Positions 15,048-24,824 of a DNA stretch of 64,000 nt are shown piece by piece; within the stretch, counting starts at the first letter, position 1; each line of letters begins with the position of its first letter. Position numbers and translations under genes: made by a program. This stretch comes from an uncultured Eubacteriales bacterium (GTDB taxonomy: Bacteria > Bacillota > Clostridia > Lachnospirales > Lachnospiraceae): contig UQCD01000007.1 of NCBI GenBank assembly GCA_900539455.1, forward strand, positions 1 to 64,000, read 5' to 3'. The notes under the pieces were generated by a model. The model worked only from the letters and a program-made list of their open reading frames with translations, did no database searches and was not told where the DNA came from.

Positions 15048-17528
15048 GTGAGCAATATGATAGATTGTAAATGTGGGAACAGTTTAAGATGTGAGCTGTT
15101 AGCACCGGCAGGCAGTTACGAAACAATGCTTGTAGCTTTTAATGCAGGTGCAGATGCTGTTTATGTAGGTGGTCAGAAATTTGGAGCCAGAGCTTTTGCA
15201 GGCAATTTTAATGAAGAAGAGCTTGTAAGGGCTATTAATTATGCCCATATGTTTGATAAAAAATTATATTTAACAGTAAATACTCTTATAAAAGAGGAGG
15301 AGTTTTCACAGTTATATGATTACATAAAGCCATATTATGAGGCTGGTTTAGATGCAGTTATAGTTCAGGATATTGGAGTGCTTAAATTTATTGCGGGTAA
15401 TTTTACTGATCTGCCAATACATTGCAGTACACAAATGACCATAACCGGAGAAGAGTTTGGAAAAGTACTGGCTGAAAATAAAAGTGTTACAAGAATTGTT
15501 ACACCCAGAGAATTAAATTTGGCTGAGATTAAAAAAATGTATACAGTAACAGGACTGGAAATAGAAAGTTTTGTCCACGGTGCTTTATGCTATTGCTATT
15601 CCGGACAATGTTTGCTTAGTTCTATAATTGGAGCCAGAAGTGGCAACAGAGGCAGATGTGCCCAGCCTTGCAGGCTTACCTTTTCAAATGCAGAGCAAAA
15701 GGTAGATAATAAGCACCTTCTTAGTCCAAAGGATTTATGTACACTTGAAATTTTACCAGAAATAATAGAGACTGGTGTTTATTCCTTGAAAATTGAAGGA
15801 AGAATGAAAAAGCCGGAATATGTTGCAAGTGTAGTAGCTATTTACAGGAAATATATAGACAGATATTTAAAAAATGGCAAAAAAAATTATAAGGTAATCC
15901 AAGAGGACATTGATACCTTAAAAGATATATATAATAGAGGCGGATTTACAGATGGTTTTTATAAGAGGCAAAATGGCAGTGAAATGATGACTATTAACAG
16001 ACCAAATCATTGTGGTGTAAAGGTAGGAAATGTCTTAGATATAAACCAGAATATTATAAAAATCCAGACAGTAAGGGATATAAAAAAAGGTGACATTTTA
16101 GAAATTGACTCAGACACAGAATTTTTTGCACCATATGATATAAGAAAGGGAGAAATTTTTGATTATAAATTTAAACAAAAAATCAGATTTGGCAATGTAA
16201 AAGAGGTTATTAGAACTAGAAATGAAGCCCTTATTAATACATTATTAAATAACTATATGTATGATGAAAAGGGAAAAATAAGGCTGCTTAAGCGAAGAGT
16301 TAATATTGATATAATCATATTAAAAGACAAAAATATTGAAGCTGCAATGTGGGATAACATCTTTAGTGTTACAACTAATGGAAATGTTCCCCTAGAGGCG
16401 AAAAACAAACCGATTACTAAGGATTTTGTTGTAAAGCAGCTTGGCAAGCTGGGAGAAACCTGTTTTGCAGCTGACAGCATAAATGTTCAGTTAGATGAAG
16501 GTTTGTTTGTAACTGTTTCAGAGTTAAATGAAATCCGTAGAAGCCTTGTGGAGCTGCTTACAAAAGAAATAAAGGAAACATATAGAAGATATGTAGATAA
16601 TAGGGTAAATAAAGACAACGGATTAAATATAGCTGATAGTTTAAATAAAGACAATAGCTTAAATACAAATACAGCATATAAAACCATAGAAAAATCATAT
16701 AGTGATTTTTCTAATAATATAACGGTTCTGGTATCCGATATGAAACAGTTTGAAAAGGTTATTTCTATATACAGGGGCAACAGAATTTATTTAGAATATG
16801 CCCAGTTTAGTTTAGAGGAAATAGCCAGTGCTGTGAAAATGGGCAATGAAAAAAATGTAGAAATTTTTATTGCATTGCCATATATACTTAGAGCTAATGC
16901 TAAGGCAATGCTTGAAAAGGAAATAGACGCTTTAAGGGAAATTGAACCAAGTGGATATTTGTTTAGAAATTTAGAAAGCTTTTTCTATTTGAAAAATAAG
17001 GGTATAAATATAAAGAAGGTGATTTTTGACAGCAATATTTATGCCTTTAATAATGAAACTATAAAATATTATAAAAGTATTGGCGCAGATATAATAACTG
17101 CTTCCTATGAAACCAATGGAAATGAATTTAAGCTTTTAGACAAGTCATTTATGGAAATAAATGTATATGGATATTTTCCTGTTATGCTTACAGCAGGCTG
17201 TGTAAGAAAAACTATGAACAAATGTCTTAAAACCCTATTGTCAGCTGATGAAGCCTGTAAGCTTAAAAGTAAAGATACTACCATTGTCGACAGGAAATCA
17301 AGCAGCTTTACAGTAAGAACAGTTTGCAGATATTGTTATAATATTATATATAATAGTGTTCCTATAGGTCTTTTTCAAAATATAGATGAACTTGAAGCTT
17401 TAGGCTTTTGTGGCTACAGAATCAGCTTTACTACAGAGTCACCGGAAGAAATAGAAAATATATTATTAAACTATAAAAACCTGAAAAGTAATTATACAAA
17501 AGGACATTTTAAAAGAGGTGTTGAATAG
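15048..17528 (+). CDS. U32 family peptidase / RlhA-like rRNA hydroxylase
   Basis: The 826-residue protein contains the U32 core: LLAPAGSYETMLVAFNAGADAVY-type start, FVHGALCYCYSGQCLLSS (about 175-192) and GNRGRCAQPCR (about 199-209), whose Cys residues are conserved and proposed to bind iron or a cluster. A DUF3656-like middle region and a second, diverged U32-like segment follow, with GCVRKTMNKC and CRYCYNI Cys groups near 720-775. The E. coli homologue RlhA is needed for 5-hydroxycytidine in 23S rRNA; that function is inferred here. A low-complexity Asn/Asp/Lys stretch lies near 515-545. The GTG at 15048 or ATG at 15057 could be the start; neither has a strong ribosome-binding site. Confidence 0.88.
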   Translation: MSNMIDCKCGNSLRCELLAPAGSYETMLVAFNAGADAVYVGGQKFGARAFAGNFNEEELVRAINYAHMFDKKLYLTVNTLIKEEEFSQLYDYIKPYYEAGLDAVIVQDIGVLKFIAGNFTDLPIHCSTQMTITGEEFGKVLAENKSVTRIVTPRELNLAEIKKMYTVTGLEIESFVHGALCYCYSGQCLLSSIIGARSGNRGRCAQPCRLTFSNAEQKVDNKHLLSPKDLCTLEILPEIIETGVYSLKIEGRMKKPEYVASVVAIYRKYIDRYLKNGKKNYKVIQEDIDTLKDIYNRGGFTDGFYKRQNGSEMMTINRPNHCGVKVGNVLDINQNIIKIQTVRDIKKGDILEIDSDTEFFAPYDIRKGEIFDYKFKQKIRFGNVKEVIRTRNEALINTLLNNYMYDEKGKIRLLKRRVNIDIIILKDKNIEAAMWDNIFSVTTNGNVPLEAKNKPITKDFVVKQLGKLGETCFAADSINVQLDEGLFVTVSELNEIRRSLVELLTKEIKETYRRYVDNRVNKDNGLNIADSLNKDNSLNTNTAYKTIEKSYSDFSNNITVLVSDMKQFEKVISIYRGNRIYLEYAQFSLEEIASAVKMGNEKNVEIFIALPYILRANAKAMLEKEIDALREIEPSGYLFRNLESFFYLKNKGINIKKVIFDSNIYAFNNETIKYYKSIGADIITASYETNGNEFKLLDKSFMEINVYGYFPVMLTAGCVRKTMNKCLKTLLSADEACKLKSKDTTIVDRKSSSFTVRTVCRYCYNIIYNSVPIGLFQNIDELEALGFCGYRISFTTESPEEIENILLNYKNLKSNYTKGHFKRGVE

Positions 17529-18829
17529 TGGTTCGATTACTTATAATTATATCAAGATATGTATTGGTGCTTTTAAGTGCGTTGTTTTCCTTTATATCCT
17601 TTAAATGTATAAAGGATACAAATAAAAAACAGAATAGCTATATAATATTACAAAGATTATTAATGTATTTAATACATTTTATATTGTTTGCAATTATATA
17701 TTTGTATAGCGAAAACATAAACATAATTATTTTCTATATTGCGCAGGTTGTATTTTTTGTTTTGCTAAATGTTATTACCAGGAAGCTTTACAGAAATTAT
17801 CATAAGGCATTATTAAATCTAATGAGCTTTATGCTTATGATTGGCTTTGCTATTATTACAAGAATATCTTATAACAAGGGGATAAGACAGTTTATAATTT
17901 GCATTTTTGCAGCCCTTATTACATTAGTTATTCCTAAAATAATGGAGAAAAGTAAGAAGATTAGAAATTATTCATATCTATTTGGAATATTTGGAATTGG
18001 AGCTTTGGCACTGGTATATGTAATAGGAAATGTTACCTCAGGAGCAAAGCTGTCTATTGATTTAAAGGTTATTACTATACAGCCTTCGGAGTTTGTGAAA
18101 ATTTCTTTCGTATTATTTTTGAGTGGAATTTTATACAGATATAAAGGCTTAAAGGGAGTTATTATTTCAGGAATATTTGCAGCAATACATGTACTTATTC
18201 TTGTTATATCAAAGGATTTAGGAACAGCACTTATTTTGTGTGTGGTTTATTTATTTATTGTCTATATGGCAACCGGAAAAACCAGATATTTGGTGGGAGG
18301 CTTAATTGTAGGCAGTGGTGCTTCTATGCTGTCGTATAAGCTGTTTTATCATGTTAAGGTCAGAGTAGAAGCGTGGATTGACCCTTGGCCTATTATTGAC
18401 TCAAAGGGTTATCAGATTACGCAGTCATTATTTGCTATTGGTACGGGAGGCTTGTTTGGCTCAGGACTTTTTATGGGCTTGCCAGAAAGTATTCCTGTAG
18501 TTGAGCAGGACTTTATAATATCTGCAATATGTGAGGAATTAGGCAGCTTCTTTAGTATATGTATTATTTTAATGTCTATGTGTATTTTTATTATAAGCAT
18601 AAGAATTGCACTTAATTGCAAGGACGAATTTTACAAGCTTACTACAGCAGCACTTGCCTGTACCTATGGTTTCCAGATTTTTTTAACTGTTGGAGGTGCA
18701 ATAAAGCTAATTCCCTCCACAGGAGTAACTTATCCACTTTTAAGCTATGGAGGTAGTTCATTATTGTCTACAATAGCAATCTTTACAATTTTACAGGGGG
18801 TGTATATTAATGAAAAGAAATACAACTAA
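17528..18829 (+). CDS. SEDS family peptidoglycan polymerase (FtsW/RodA/SpoVE type)
   Basis: This 433-residue protein with about ten or more membrane helices belongs to the SEDS glycosyltransferases, which polymerise lipid II together with a class B PBP. Diagnostic segments are the QPSEFVKISFVLFLSG region (about 188-203), the acidic SKDLGTALILC segment, and the C-terminal PSTGVTYPLLSYGGSSL (about 397-413). It starts with GTG, overlapping the upstream stop by one base, with an AGAGGTG site. The next gene, a PBP, overlaps its end by 20 bases, so the two probably form one polymerase/transpeptidase pair. The N-terminal ~120 residues are a longer hydrophobic extension than in short RodA proteins. 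Confidence 0.93.
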   Translation: MVRLLIIISRYVLVLLSALFSFISFKCIKDTNKKQNSYIILQRLLMYLIHFILFAIIYLYSENINIIIFYIAQVVFFVLLNVITRKLYRNYHKALLNLMSFMLMIGFAIITRISYNKGIRQFIICIFAALITLVIPKIMEKSKKIRNYSYLFGIFGIGALALVYVIGNVTSGAKLSIDLKVITIQPSEFVKISFVLFLSGILYRYKGLKGVIISGIFAAIHVLILVISKDLGTALILCVVYLFIVYMATGKTRYLVGGLIVGSGASMLSYKLFYHVKVRVEAWIDPWPIIDSKGYQITQSLFAIGTGGLFGSGLFMGLPESIPVVEQDFIISAICEELGSFFSICIILMSMCIFIISIRIALNCKDEFYKLTTAALACTYGFQIFLTVGGAIKLIPSTGVTYPLLSYGGSSLLSTIAIFTILQGVYINEKKYN

Positions 18830-20201
18830 TGATAATTTAATAAATACAACCTATATATTTATTGTGCTTTTTGGGCTGCTTATGGTATATTTACTGTTCT
18901 TTGTTGCTTTTGAAAGCAATGATATAATAGATAACAGCTACAATAAACGAATCGACAAATTGTCTACCTATGTTGAAAGAGGCAGTATTTATTCTAGTAA
19001 TATGGATATATTAGCTGCAAATGATGAAGAGGGTAAAAGATATTATCCTTATGGCTCGCTGTTTTCCCATGTAGTAGGAAGCACAGCTATGGGTAATACC
19101 GGACTTGAAAACACATATAATTACAAGCTTTTAACCTCTAATGCAAATGCTGTTAAAAAGTTTGTAAATGAGTTATCCGGAGAAAAACATCCGGGAAATT
19201 CTATTGTAACCACCCTGGATTTGGAGATGACAAGGGCTTGTAAGGAGGCAATAGGAAATTATAATGGCTCAATTATTGTTATGAATCCCAAAACAGGAGA
19301 TGTAATCTCTATGGTTTCAAATCCTGACTATGACCCCAATACTTTAAAGGAGCAATGGGACGAATTATCAAAAAGTGAAAATGGTGAGCTGTTAAATAGA
19401 GCAACCTGTGGTCAGTATACTCCAGGCTCTGTTTTTAAAATATTTACATTATATGATTATATTTCAGAAAATAAGAAAACCTACGAGAAATATAATTTTA
19501 CCTGTAAAGGCACTTTAGATTTTGGTGATTATTCAATAAGCTGCAGTAATAAAATCTGGCATGGAAATGAGGATTTAATAACCTCCTTTGCCAATTCCTG
19601 TAACTGCTCCTTTGTTAATTTATCCCGGAATATTACTAATGAGTCTTTAGCTAAGGTATGTAAAAAGCTATTGTTTAATAGTGATTTACCTATTGAGATT
19701 GAATACAAAAAAAGTACATTTTCACTTACTGGTAGTGATACAGACTTTTTGAAAAATCAGACAGTAATAGGACAGGGCAAAACACTTGTTACACCTATGC
19801 ACATGATTATGGTTATGAATGGCATTGCCAATGACGGTATATTAATGAAGCCAAGATTTGTAACATCCGTTATTGATTACAACGGAAAGACAATAGAAGA
19901 ATATAATACAAATGAATATACAACACTATTTACAAAAGAAGAAAGTGCTTTAATTAAAGAATATCTTAGAAAAGTAGTTACTAACGGAACTGCTGCTTCG
20001 ATGAACAGTTCTGATTATACCCTGTATGGAAAAACAGGAACAGCGCAGATTGATGATAATGGCAATGTTAATTCATGGTTTTTAGGCTTTGTAGAAAAAA
20101 ATGATAAAACATATACAATATGCGTTGTTATAGAAAAGGTTAATGAAAACAATGCACCTGCTAAAGATATTGCAAAAAATGTTATTTTAAAGCTGCAATA
20201 A
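18810..20201 (+). CDS. Class B penicillin-binding protein (transpeptidase)
   Basis: The 463-residue protein has one N-terminal membrane helix (about 12-33) and a penicillin-binding transpeptidase domain. The catalytic motifs are all present: SVFK at residues 207-210 (Ser207 nucleophile), SCN at 263-265 and KTGT at 408-411. It resembles the compact PbpA/PBP2-like enzymes paired with SEDS proteins, with only a short region between the helix and the catalytic domain. The overlap with the SEDS gene indicates coupled synthesis. It acts on the outer face of the membrane to cross-link peptidoglycan. Confidence 0.95.
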   Translation: MKRNTTNDNLINTTYIFIVLFGLLMVYLLFFVAFESNDIIDNSYNKRIDKLSTYVERGSIYSSNMDILAANDEEGKRYYPYGSLFSHVVGSTAMGNTGLENTYNYKLLTSNANAVKKFVNELSGEKHPGNSIVTTLDLEMTRACKEAIGNYNGSIIVMNPKTGDVISMVSNPDYDPNTLKEQWDELSKSENGELLNRATCGQYTPGSVFKIFTLYDYISENKKTYEKYNFTCKGTLDFGDYSISCSNKIWHGNEDLITSFANSCNCSFVNLSRNITNESLAKVCKKLLFNSDLPIEIEYKKSTFSLTGSDTDFLKNQTVIGQGKTLVTPMHMIMVMNGIANDGILMKPRFVTSVIDYNGKTIEEYNTNEYTTLFTKEESALIKEYLRKVVTNGTAASMNSSDYTLYGKTGTAQIDDNGNVNSWFLGFVEKNDKTYTICVVIEKVNENNAPAKDIAKNVILKLQ

Positions 20202-20225
20202 AATCTTGTAAATAGGAGGATTTGT

Positions 20226-20681
20226 ATGACGAAGAAAGCTGTAAGCTGTGGTGGTGTGGTAATTCATCACGGAAAGATTCTTGTTCTATATAAAAATCTT
20301 TTAAATAAGTACGAAGGCTGGGTGCTGCCAAAGGGAACTGTTGAAGGTGATGAAGAATACACAGCAACGGCTCTTAGAGAAGTAAAGGAAGAAAGTGGTG
20401 TATCTGCCAAAATAATAAAGTATATAGGAGAAAGCACCTATAATTTTTGTGTTAAACAGGAGATTATTTTAAAAAAGGTACATTGGTATCTTATGGCTTC
20501 AGATAACTTCGCCTGCAGGCCTCAAAAAGAGGAATATTTTGAAGATGTGGGATATTATAAGTATTGTGAGGCATATCATTTACTTAAATTTCAAAACGAG
20601 AAGGATATTCTTGAAAAGGCATACGGAGAATATAAATATTTAGTAAAGCATCACCTATGGGATAACAAAAAGTATTATTAG
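20226..20681 (+). CDS. Nudix hydrolase
   Basis: The 151-residue protein carries the Nudix box: Gly37 of GTVEGDEEYTATALREVKEE through the ESGV end, with the REVKEE core that binds Mg2+. These enzymes cleave nucleoside diphosphates linked to another group. The sequence GWVLPKG before the box and the YLMASD segment after it resemble Ap4A-type or housecleaning Nudix proteins, but substrate cannot be assigned. AGGAGG lies before the ATG. It sits 24 bases after the PBP gene and 16 before queH. Confidence 0.93.
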   Translation: MTKKAVSCGGVVIHHGKILVLYKNLLNKYEGWVLPKGTVEGDEEYTATALREVKEESGVSAKIIKYIGESTYNFCVKQEIILKKVHWYLMASDNFACRPQKEEYFEDVGYYKYCEAYHLLKFQNEKDILEKAYGEYKYLVKHHLWDNKKYY

Positions 20682-20697
20682 AAAGAGAATACTGTTA

Positions 20698-21348
20698 ATG
20701 AGTCAAAACAATGTAAATTATCAAAAAGTATTAGATAAAACTATTGAGGATGTATGTAAGAAAAATATAGTACCCTCCTTATTAATCCATAGCTGTTGTG
20801 CTCCCTGCAGCAGCTACACCTTAGAATATTTATCAAAATATTTTAAGATTACTGTGCTATATTATAATCCTAATATATTTCCAAAGGAGGAGTATGAATA
20901 CAGAATAAAGGAACAGGACAGATTAATTAAGTCAATGGATTTTGATAATCCTGTAGAGTTTATGGCAACGGATTACACACCAGAGGATTTTTATAGTCAG
21001 GTAAAGGGACTTGAAAATGAAAAAGAGGGTGGCAAAAGGTGTGAGGTCTGCTTTAGATTAAGATTGGAAAAGACTGCTAAAATTGCACAGGAAAGAGGCT
21101 TTGACTATTTTGTTACTACACTTTCTATAAGCCCTATGAAAAATTCAGCCCTGCTTAATGAAATAGGCAAGGAGTTAGAAGAACAATACAAGGTAAAATA
21201 TCTTTTGTCTGATTTTAAAAAGAGAAATGGATATAAACGAAGTGTTGAGCTTTCAAAACTCTATGATTTGTATAGACAGGATTACTGTGGCTGTGTATAT
21301 TCCAAAGTGGAAAGAGATAACCAAGTTAAAGAATTAGGTTGCAAATAA
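20698..21348 (+). CDS. queH: Epoxyqueuosine reductase QueH
   Basis: QueH is the non-QueG enzyme that reduces epoxyqueuosine to queuosine in tRNA, using an iron-sulphur cluster. The 216-residue protein shows the HSCCAPCSSY motif (about 32-41), the CEVCFRLRL segment (about 112-120) and a third Cys pair in DYCGC (about 199-203). Length and motif order match the family. The position directly before a tRNA gene is suggestive but probably incidental. AGAGAA before the ATG is a weak ribosome-binding site. Confidence 0.93.
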   Translation: MSQNNVNYQKVLDKTIEDVCKKNIVPSLLIHSCCAPCSSYTLEYLSKYFKITVLYYNPNIFPKEEYEYRIKEQDRLIKSMDFDNPVEFMATDYTPEDFYSQVKGLENEKEGGKRCEVCFRLRLEKTAKIAQERGFDYFVTTLSISPMKNSALLNEIGKELEEQYKVKYLLSDFKKRNGYKRSVELSKLYDLYRQDYCGCVYSKVERDNQVKELGCK

Positions 21349-21378
21349 TATATAAATATGATATATTATATCTTGTTC

Positions 21379-21461
21379 GCCGGCATGTCGGAATGGCAGA
21401 CGATGCAGACTCAAAATCTGTTGCGGGTAACCGCGTGTGGGTTCAAGTCCCACTGCCGGCA
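21379..21461 (+). tRNA. tRNA-Leu (CAA)
   Basis: The 7-bp acceptor stem pairs 21379-21385 (GCCGGCA) with 21454-21460, followed by discriminator A at 21461. The D stem is TCG/CGA, the anticodon loop CTCAAAA gives anticodon CAA (Leu, codon UUG), a variable-arm hairpin GCGG/CCGC identifies a class II tRNA, and the T arm is GTGGG-TTCAAGT-CCCAC. The CCA end is not encoded (CTA follows). Confidence 0.95.
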
Positions 21462-21490
21462 CTAACAAAATTTGTAAGAGTTATATTAGA

Positions 21491-21520
21491 AAATCAGCAT
21501 TATGCTGGTTATTTTTTTTG
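21491..21520 (+). terminator. Rho-independent terminator after tRNA-Leu
   Basis: Stem 21493-21499 with 21503-21509 (7 bp, one G-T wobble), TTA loop, followed by TA and eight T residues. It should end the queH/tRNA transcript. Confidence 0.75.
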
Positions 21521-21635
21521 CCTGAAAATATCCACTATTATATAAAAACTGACTAAAAAACTATAATACCTAGATTAACCTGAATTATTTATAAAAACTA
21601 GATTGATTTCAATTAACTGTAAGTCTTAAATTAAT

Positions 21636-21664
21636 TTGAATTATGCTCTTGAAAATGGTATTAT
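21636..21664 (+). promoter_or_regulatory. Promoter upstream of zinc-finger protein and polA
   Basis: TTGAAT (21636-21641), 17-base spacer and TATTAT (21659-21664) in an AT-rich 200-base gap that otherwise shows no gene. Confidence 0.45.
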
Positions 21665-21753
21665 AATTCAAGAAAAATATTTAAAAATTAATAGAAACAA
21701 AAATGGTATATTAAAAACTTTCTATTGAAATATTTTAAGAAGGTATGATGCTT

Positions 21754-22104
21754 ATGGAATGCAAAGAGTTTAATAAAAATATAGATAGTTTTATTAATGA
21801 CAAAATGGATGAGGATTTATATGAGGATTTTATAAATCACTATAATACTTGTAAAAATTGTAATGAGGAATTAGAAATATACTATCTGGCACACAAAATT
21901 TTTAGTGATTCACCAGACTTAGATAATAAAAGCAATGAAAAATATAATTTAAGTGATAGTATGAATGAGTTTATTTCTAAAAAAGAAGAAATAATATATA
22001 AAAACTACAGATATAACTATTTCCATAATATGATGTTTTGGATTGGAAATGGTGTGTCTATTGCTGTGGCAATGTATTTTATATATTTATTATTTAAAGC
22101 TTAG
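21754..22104 (+). CDS. Putative zinc-finger (zf-HC2 type) membrane protein
   Basis: The product (about 116 residues) begins MECKEFNKNIDSFINDKM and has a Cys...His-x3-Cys-x2-Cys arrangement (C at position 3, then HYNTCKNC near residues 27-34) like the zinc-binding anti-sigma fold. A single membrane helix lies at the C-terminus (about 92-113). This is the layout of membrane anti-sigma factors, but no sigma factor gene is next to it. The ATG at 21754 is preferred because AAGAAGG ends 10 bases upstream; ATGs at 21745 and 21748 are too close to it. It precedes polA by 15 bases and may be cotranscribed. The regulatory role is inferred. Confidence 0.65.
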   Translation: MECKEFNKNIDSFINDKMDEDLYEDFINHYNTCKNCNEELEIYYLAHKIFSDSPDLDNKSNEKYNLSDSMNEFISKKEEIIYKNYRYNYFHNMMFWIGNGVSIAVAMYFIYLLFKA

Positions 22105-22119
22105 TACGGAGGATATTAT

Positions 22120-24813
22120 ATGAGCAAGCTACTTTTAATAGATGGGCATAGTATTTTAAACAGAGCCTTTTATGGAGTTCCGGACCTTACTAACTCAGCA
22201 GGTCTGCATACAAATGCTGTGTATGGATTTTTAAATATGTTATTTAAGGTTATGGAGGAGGAAAAGCCAGATTACCTTTTAATTGCCTTTGATTTAAAGG
22301 AAAAGACCTTTAGACACAAAATGTTTGAAGCGTATAAGGGTACAAGAAAGCCTATGCCAGTGGAGCTGCACCAGCAGGTGCCAGTTATCAAGCAGGTGCT
22401 TGCTGCTATGAATATCACAATAGTAACAAAGGCTGGTTATGAGGCAGATGATATTCTTGGAACCTTAGCATTTCAGGCTGAGAAGGCAGGCTTAGAGGTA
22501 ACTATTATGTCTGGTGACAGAGATTTATTGCAGCTTGCTACTAAGAAAATTAAAATCAGTATTCCAAAGACAAAAAAAGGAGTAACTGAAATAGAAAATT
22601 ATTATTGGGATAATGTAATTGACCTTTATAGTGTTAATCCAAGAGAATTTATTGATGTTAAGGCTTTAATGGGAGATGCCTCAGATAATATTCCAGGTGT
22701 AACAGGTATTGGAGAGAAAACTGCAAGTAAAATCATTGCACAGTATCATTCAATAGAAAATGCCTATGAGCATATAGAGGAAATTACTCCAAACAAGGCA
22801 AAGCTTTCCTTACAGGCTGAGTATGACATTGCAAGGCTTTCAAAAACTCTGGCAACTATAGATACACAGGTGCCTTTAGATATAAGCTATAAGGATGGAG
22901 AAATACAGGATATATATAATGACGCTTCCTATGAAGAAATTTCAAAGCTGGAATTCAAGTCTATTCTTGCAAAATTCAATAAAAATGGAGTGGTTGCAAA
23001 TGAAACTGTAGACCTTGACAGCTTAACAAAAGAAATTAAAGACCTTAATACCTTTAATAAAATGATAAAGGAAATAAAGGATAAGGAGCTTATAGGAATT
23101 GATTTAATAAATATTAAGCTTGAGGAAAATCAGCAGTTGACCTTTGATTTTATTAATGAGCCTGCAGAGAATACTATTTTGGGAAGTATCTTTGACGGAA
23201 AAACACTATATATTATTGATTCATGTAAAATTGACAAAAACAGCAGTAAGGAAGTAACTGCCCAGCTAAAAAATGTGTTGGAAACACAAAAACTGGCTGT
23301 ATTTGGACTAAAAAATATCCTTAAAATAATTGATTTTAAGGATAACAACAATATTTTAGACTGTGAAATAGGCGGATATTTGCTTAATCCATTAAAGGAC
23401 AAATATTTTTATGAGGATATTTGCAGGGATTATTTAAAATATACCTTAAAATCCAGAGAGGAATTAATAGGAAAGGCAGATTATTCTACAGTTTATAAAA
23501 ATGATAGACATAATCTAATTATGTTAACTGGCTGCAATTCCTTTGTTGCGTACTATGGATATAAGGTGCTTCTTTCAGAATTAGAAAATAATGGTATGAA
23601 GGAGCTTTATTATAATATTGAGCTTCCCTTGATTTATTCCTTAAACAGAATGGAAAAGGAAGGAATCAGGCTTGATGCCACCTCCTTAAAGGAATATGGT
23701 TTAATGCTAAAGGAAAGCATTGAAAAGCTGGAAAAGGATATATATACCCAATGTAATGTTGAGTTTAATATAAATTCTCCAAAGCAATTAGGAGAGGTTT
23801 TGTTTGAAAAAATGGGACTTAAGGGTGGCAAGAAAACTAAAACTGGTTATTCTACCTCAGCGGATGTGTTAGAAAAGCTAAAAGAGGAAAATCCGGTAAT
23901 AAAGGATATTTTAGAGTATCGGCAATTAACCAAGCTAAAGTCGACCTATGCTGATGGACTTATAAACTATGTTGAGGCTGATGGCAGAATACACGGAACC
24001 TTTAATCAGACTATTACTGCCACAGGCAGAATATCCAGCACAGAGCCAAATTTACAGAATATTCCAATCAGGATGCCTTTAGGCTCACTTATTAGAAAAG
24101 TATTTATTCCTAAAGAGAATTGTGTATTTGTAGATGCAGATTATTCCCAGATTGAATTAAGAATTTTGGCACATATGTCTGAGGATAAATCCCTTATTGA
24201 AGCCTATAATTCAGGAATGGATATTCACAGCATTACTGCCTCGAAGGTATTTAATGTTCCACTGGGGCAGGTTACCAAGCAGCAAAGAAGTAATGCAAAG
24301 GCTGTTAATTTTGGTATTGTCTATGGTATGAGTGCTTTCGGACTTAGTCAGGACCTAAGTATATCCAGAAAAGAGGCTACAGAGTATATTAATCAGTATT
24401 TTGAAACCTATCCAAAGGTAAAGGAATATTTAGATAATATTGTAGCTTTTGCGAAGGAGAAGGGCTATGTAAAAACTATATTTGGAAGAAAGCGTCCAAT
24501 ACCAGAGCTTAAATCAAGTAATTTTATGCAAAAGTCCTTTGGAGAAAGAATTGCTATGAACTCGCCTATTCAGGGAACTGCTGCCGATATTATGAAAATT
24601 GCAATGATTAATGTAGATAAAAGACTTCAACAGGAAAATATGAAGTCCAGAATAGTTCTTCAGGTACACGATGAATTATTAGTAGAGGCATATAAGGACG
24701 AGGTTGACAAGGTATCGGAAATATTATCACAGGAAATGAGTAATGCAGCTAATTTGTCTGTAAACTTAGATGTAGATGTTAATGTAGGAGATAACTGGTT
24801 AGAGGCTCACTAG
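22120..24813 (+). CDS. polA: DNA polymerase I
   Basis: The 897-residue enzyme has the N-terminal 5' nuclease domain (about 1-290) with LLIDGHSILNRAF, GYEADDILGT and MSGDRDLLQL metal-binding Asp residues. The middle 3'-5' exonuclease region (about 300-480) is degenerate: the motif I position reads GIDLIN without the Glu, and no clear Tyr-x3-Asp motif III is seen. The family A polymerase domain is intact, with DADYSQIELRILAHMS, the O-helix QRSNAKAVNFGIVYG and QVHDELLVEA. It should fill gaps and process Okazaki fragments but probably does not proofread. GGAGG precedes the ATG; coaE follows 11 bases later, a common Firmicute pairing. Confidence 0.97.
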   Translation: MSKLLLIDGHSILNRAFYGVPDLTNSAGLHTNAVYGFLNMLFKVMEEEKPDYLLIAFDLKEKTFRHKMFEAYKGTRKPMPVELHQQVPVIKQVLAAMNITIVTKAGYEADDILGTLAFQAEKAGLEVTIMSGDRDLLQLATKKIKISIPKTKKGVTEIENYYWDNVIDLYSVNPREFIDVKALMGDASDNIPGVTGIGEKTASKIIAQYHSIENAYEHIEEITPNKAKLSLQAEYDIARLSKTLATIDTQVPLDISYKDGEIQDIYNDASYEEISKLEFKSILAKFNKNGVVANETVDLDSLTKEIKDLNTFNKMIKEIKDKELIGIDLINIKLEENQQLTFDFINEPAENTILGSIFDGKTLYIIDSCKIDKNSSKEVTAQLKNVLETQKLAVFGLKNILKIIDFKDNNNILDCEIGGYLLNPLKDKYFYEDICRDYLKYTLKSREELIGKADYSTVYKNDRHNLIMLTGCNSFVAYYGYKVLLSELENNGMKELYYNIELPLIYSLNRMEKEGIRLDATSLKEYGLMLKESIEKLEKDIYTQCNVEFNINSPKQLGEVLFEKMGLKGGKKTKTGYSTSADVLEKLKEENPVIKDILEYRQLTKLKSTYADGLINYVEADGRIHGTFNQTITATGRISSTEPNLQNIPIRMPLGSLIRKVFIPKENCVFVDADYSQIELRILAHMSEDKSLIEAYNSGMDIHSITASKVFNVPLGQVTKQQRSNAKAVNFGIVYGMSAFGLSQDLSISRKEATEYINQYFETYPKVKEYLDNIVAFAKEKGYVKTIFGRKRPIPELKSSNFMQKSFGERIAMNSPIQGTAADIMKIAMINVDKRLQQENMKSRIVLQVHDELLVEAYKDEVDKVSEILSQEMSNAANLSVNLDVDVNVGDNWLEAH

Positions 24814-24824
24814 GAGGCAAAAGA

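Noticed and set aside
21339..21545. 68-codon ORF over the tRNA gene
   Set aside because: It runs through tRNA-Leu and its terminator, so it is not protein coding.
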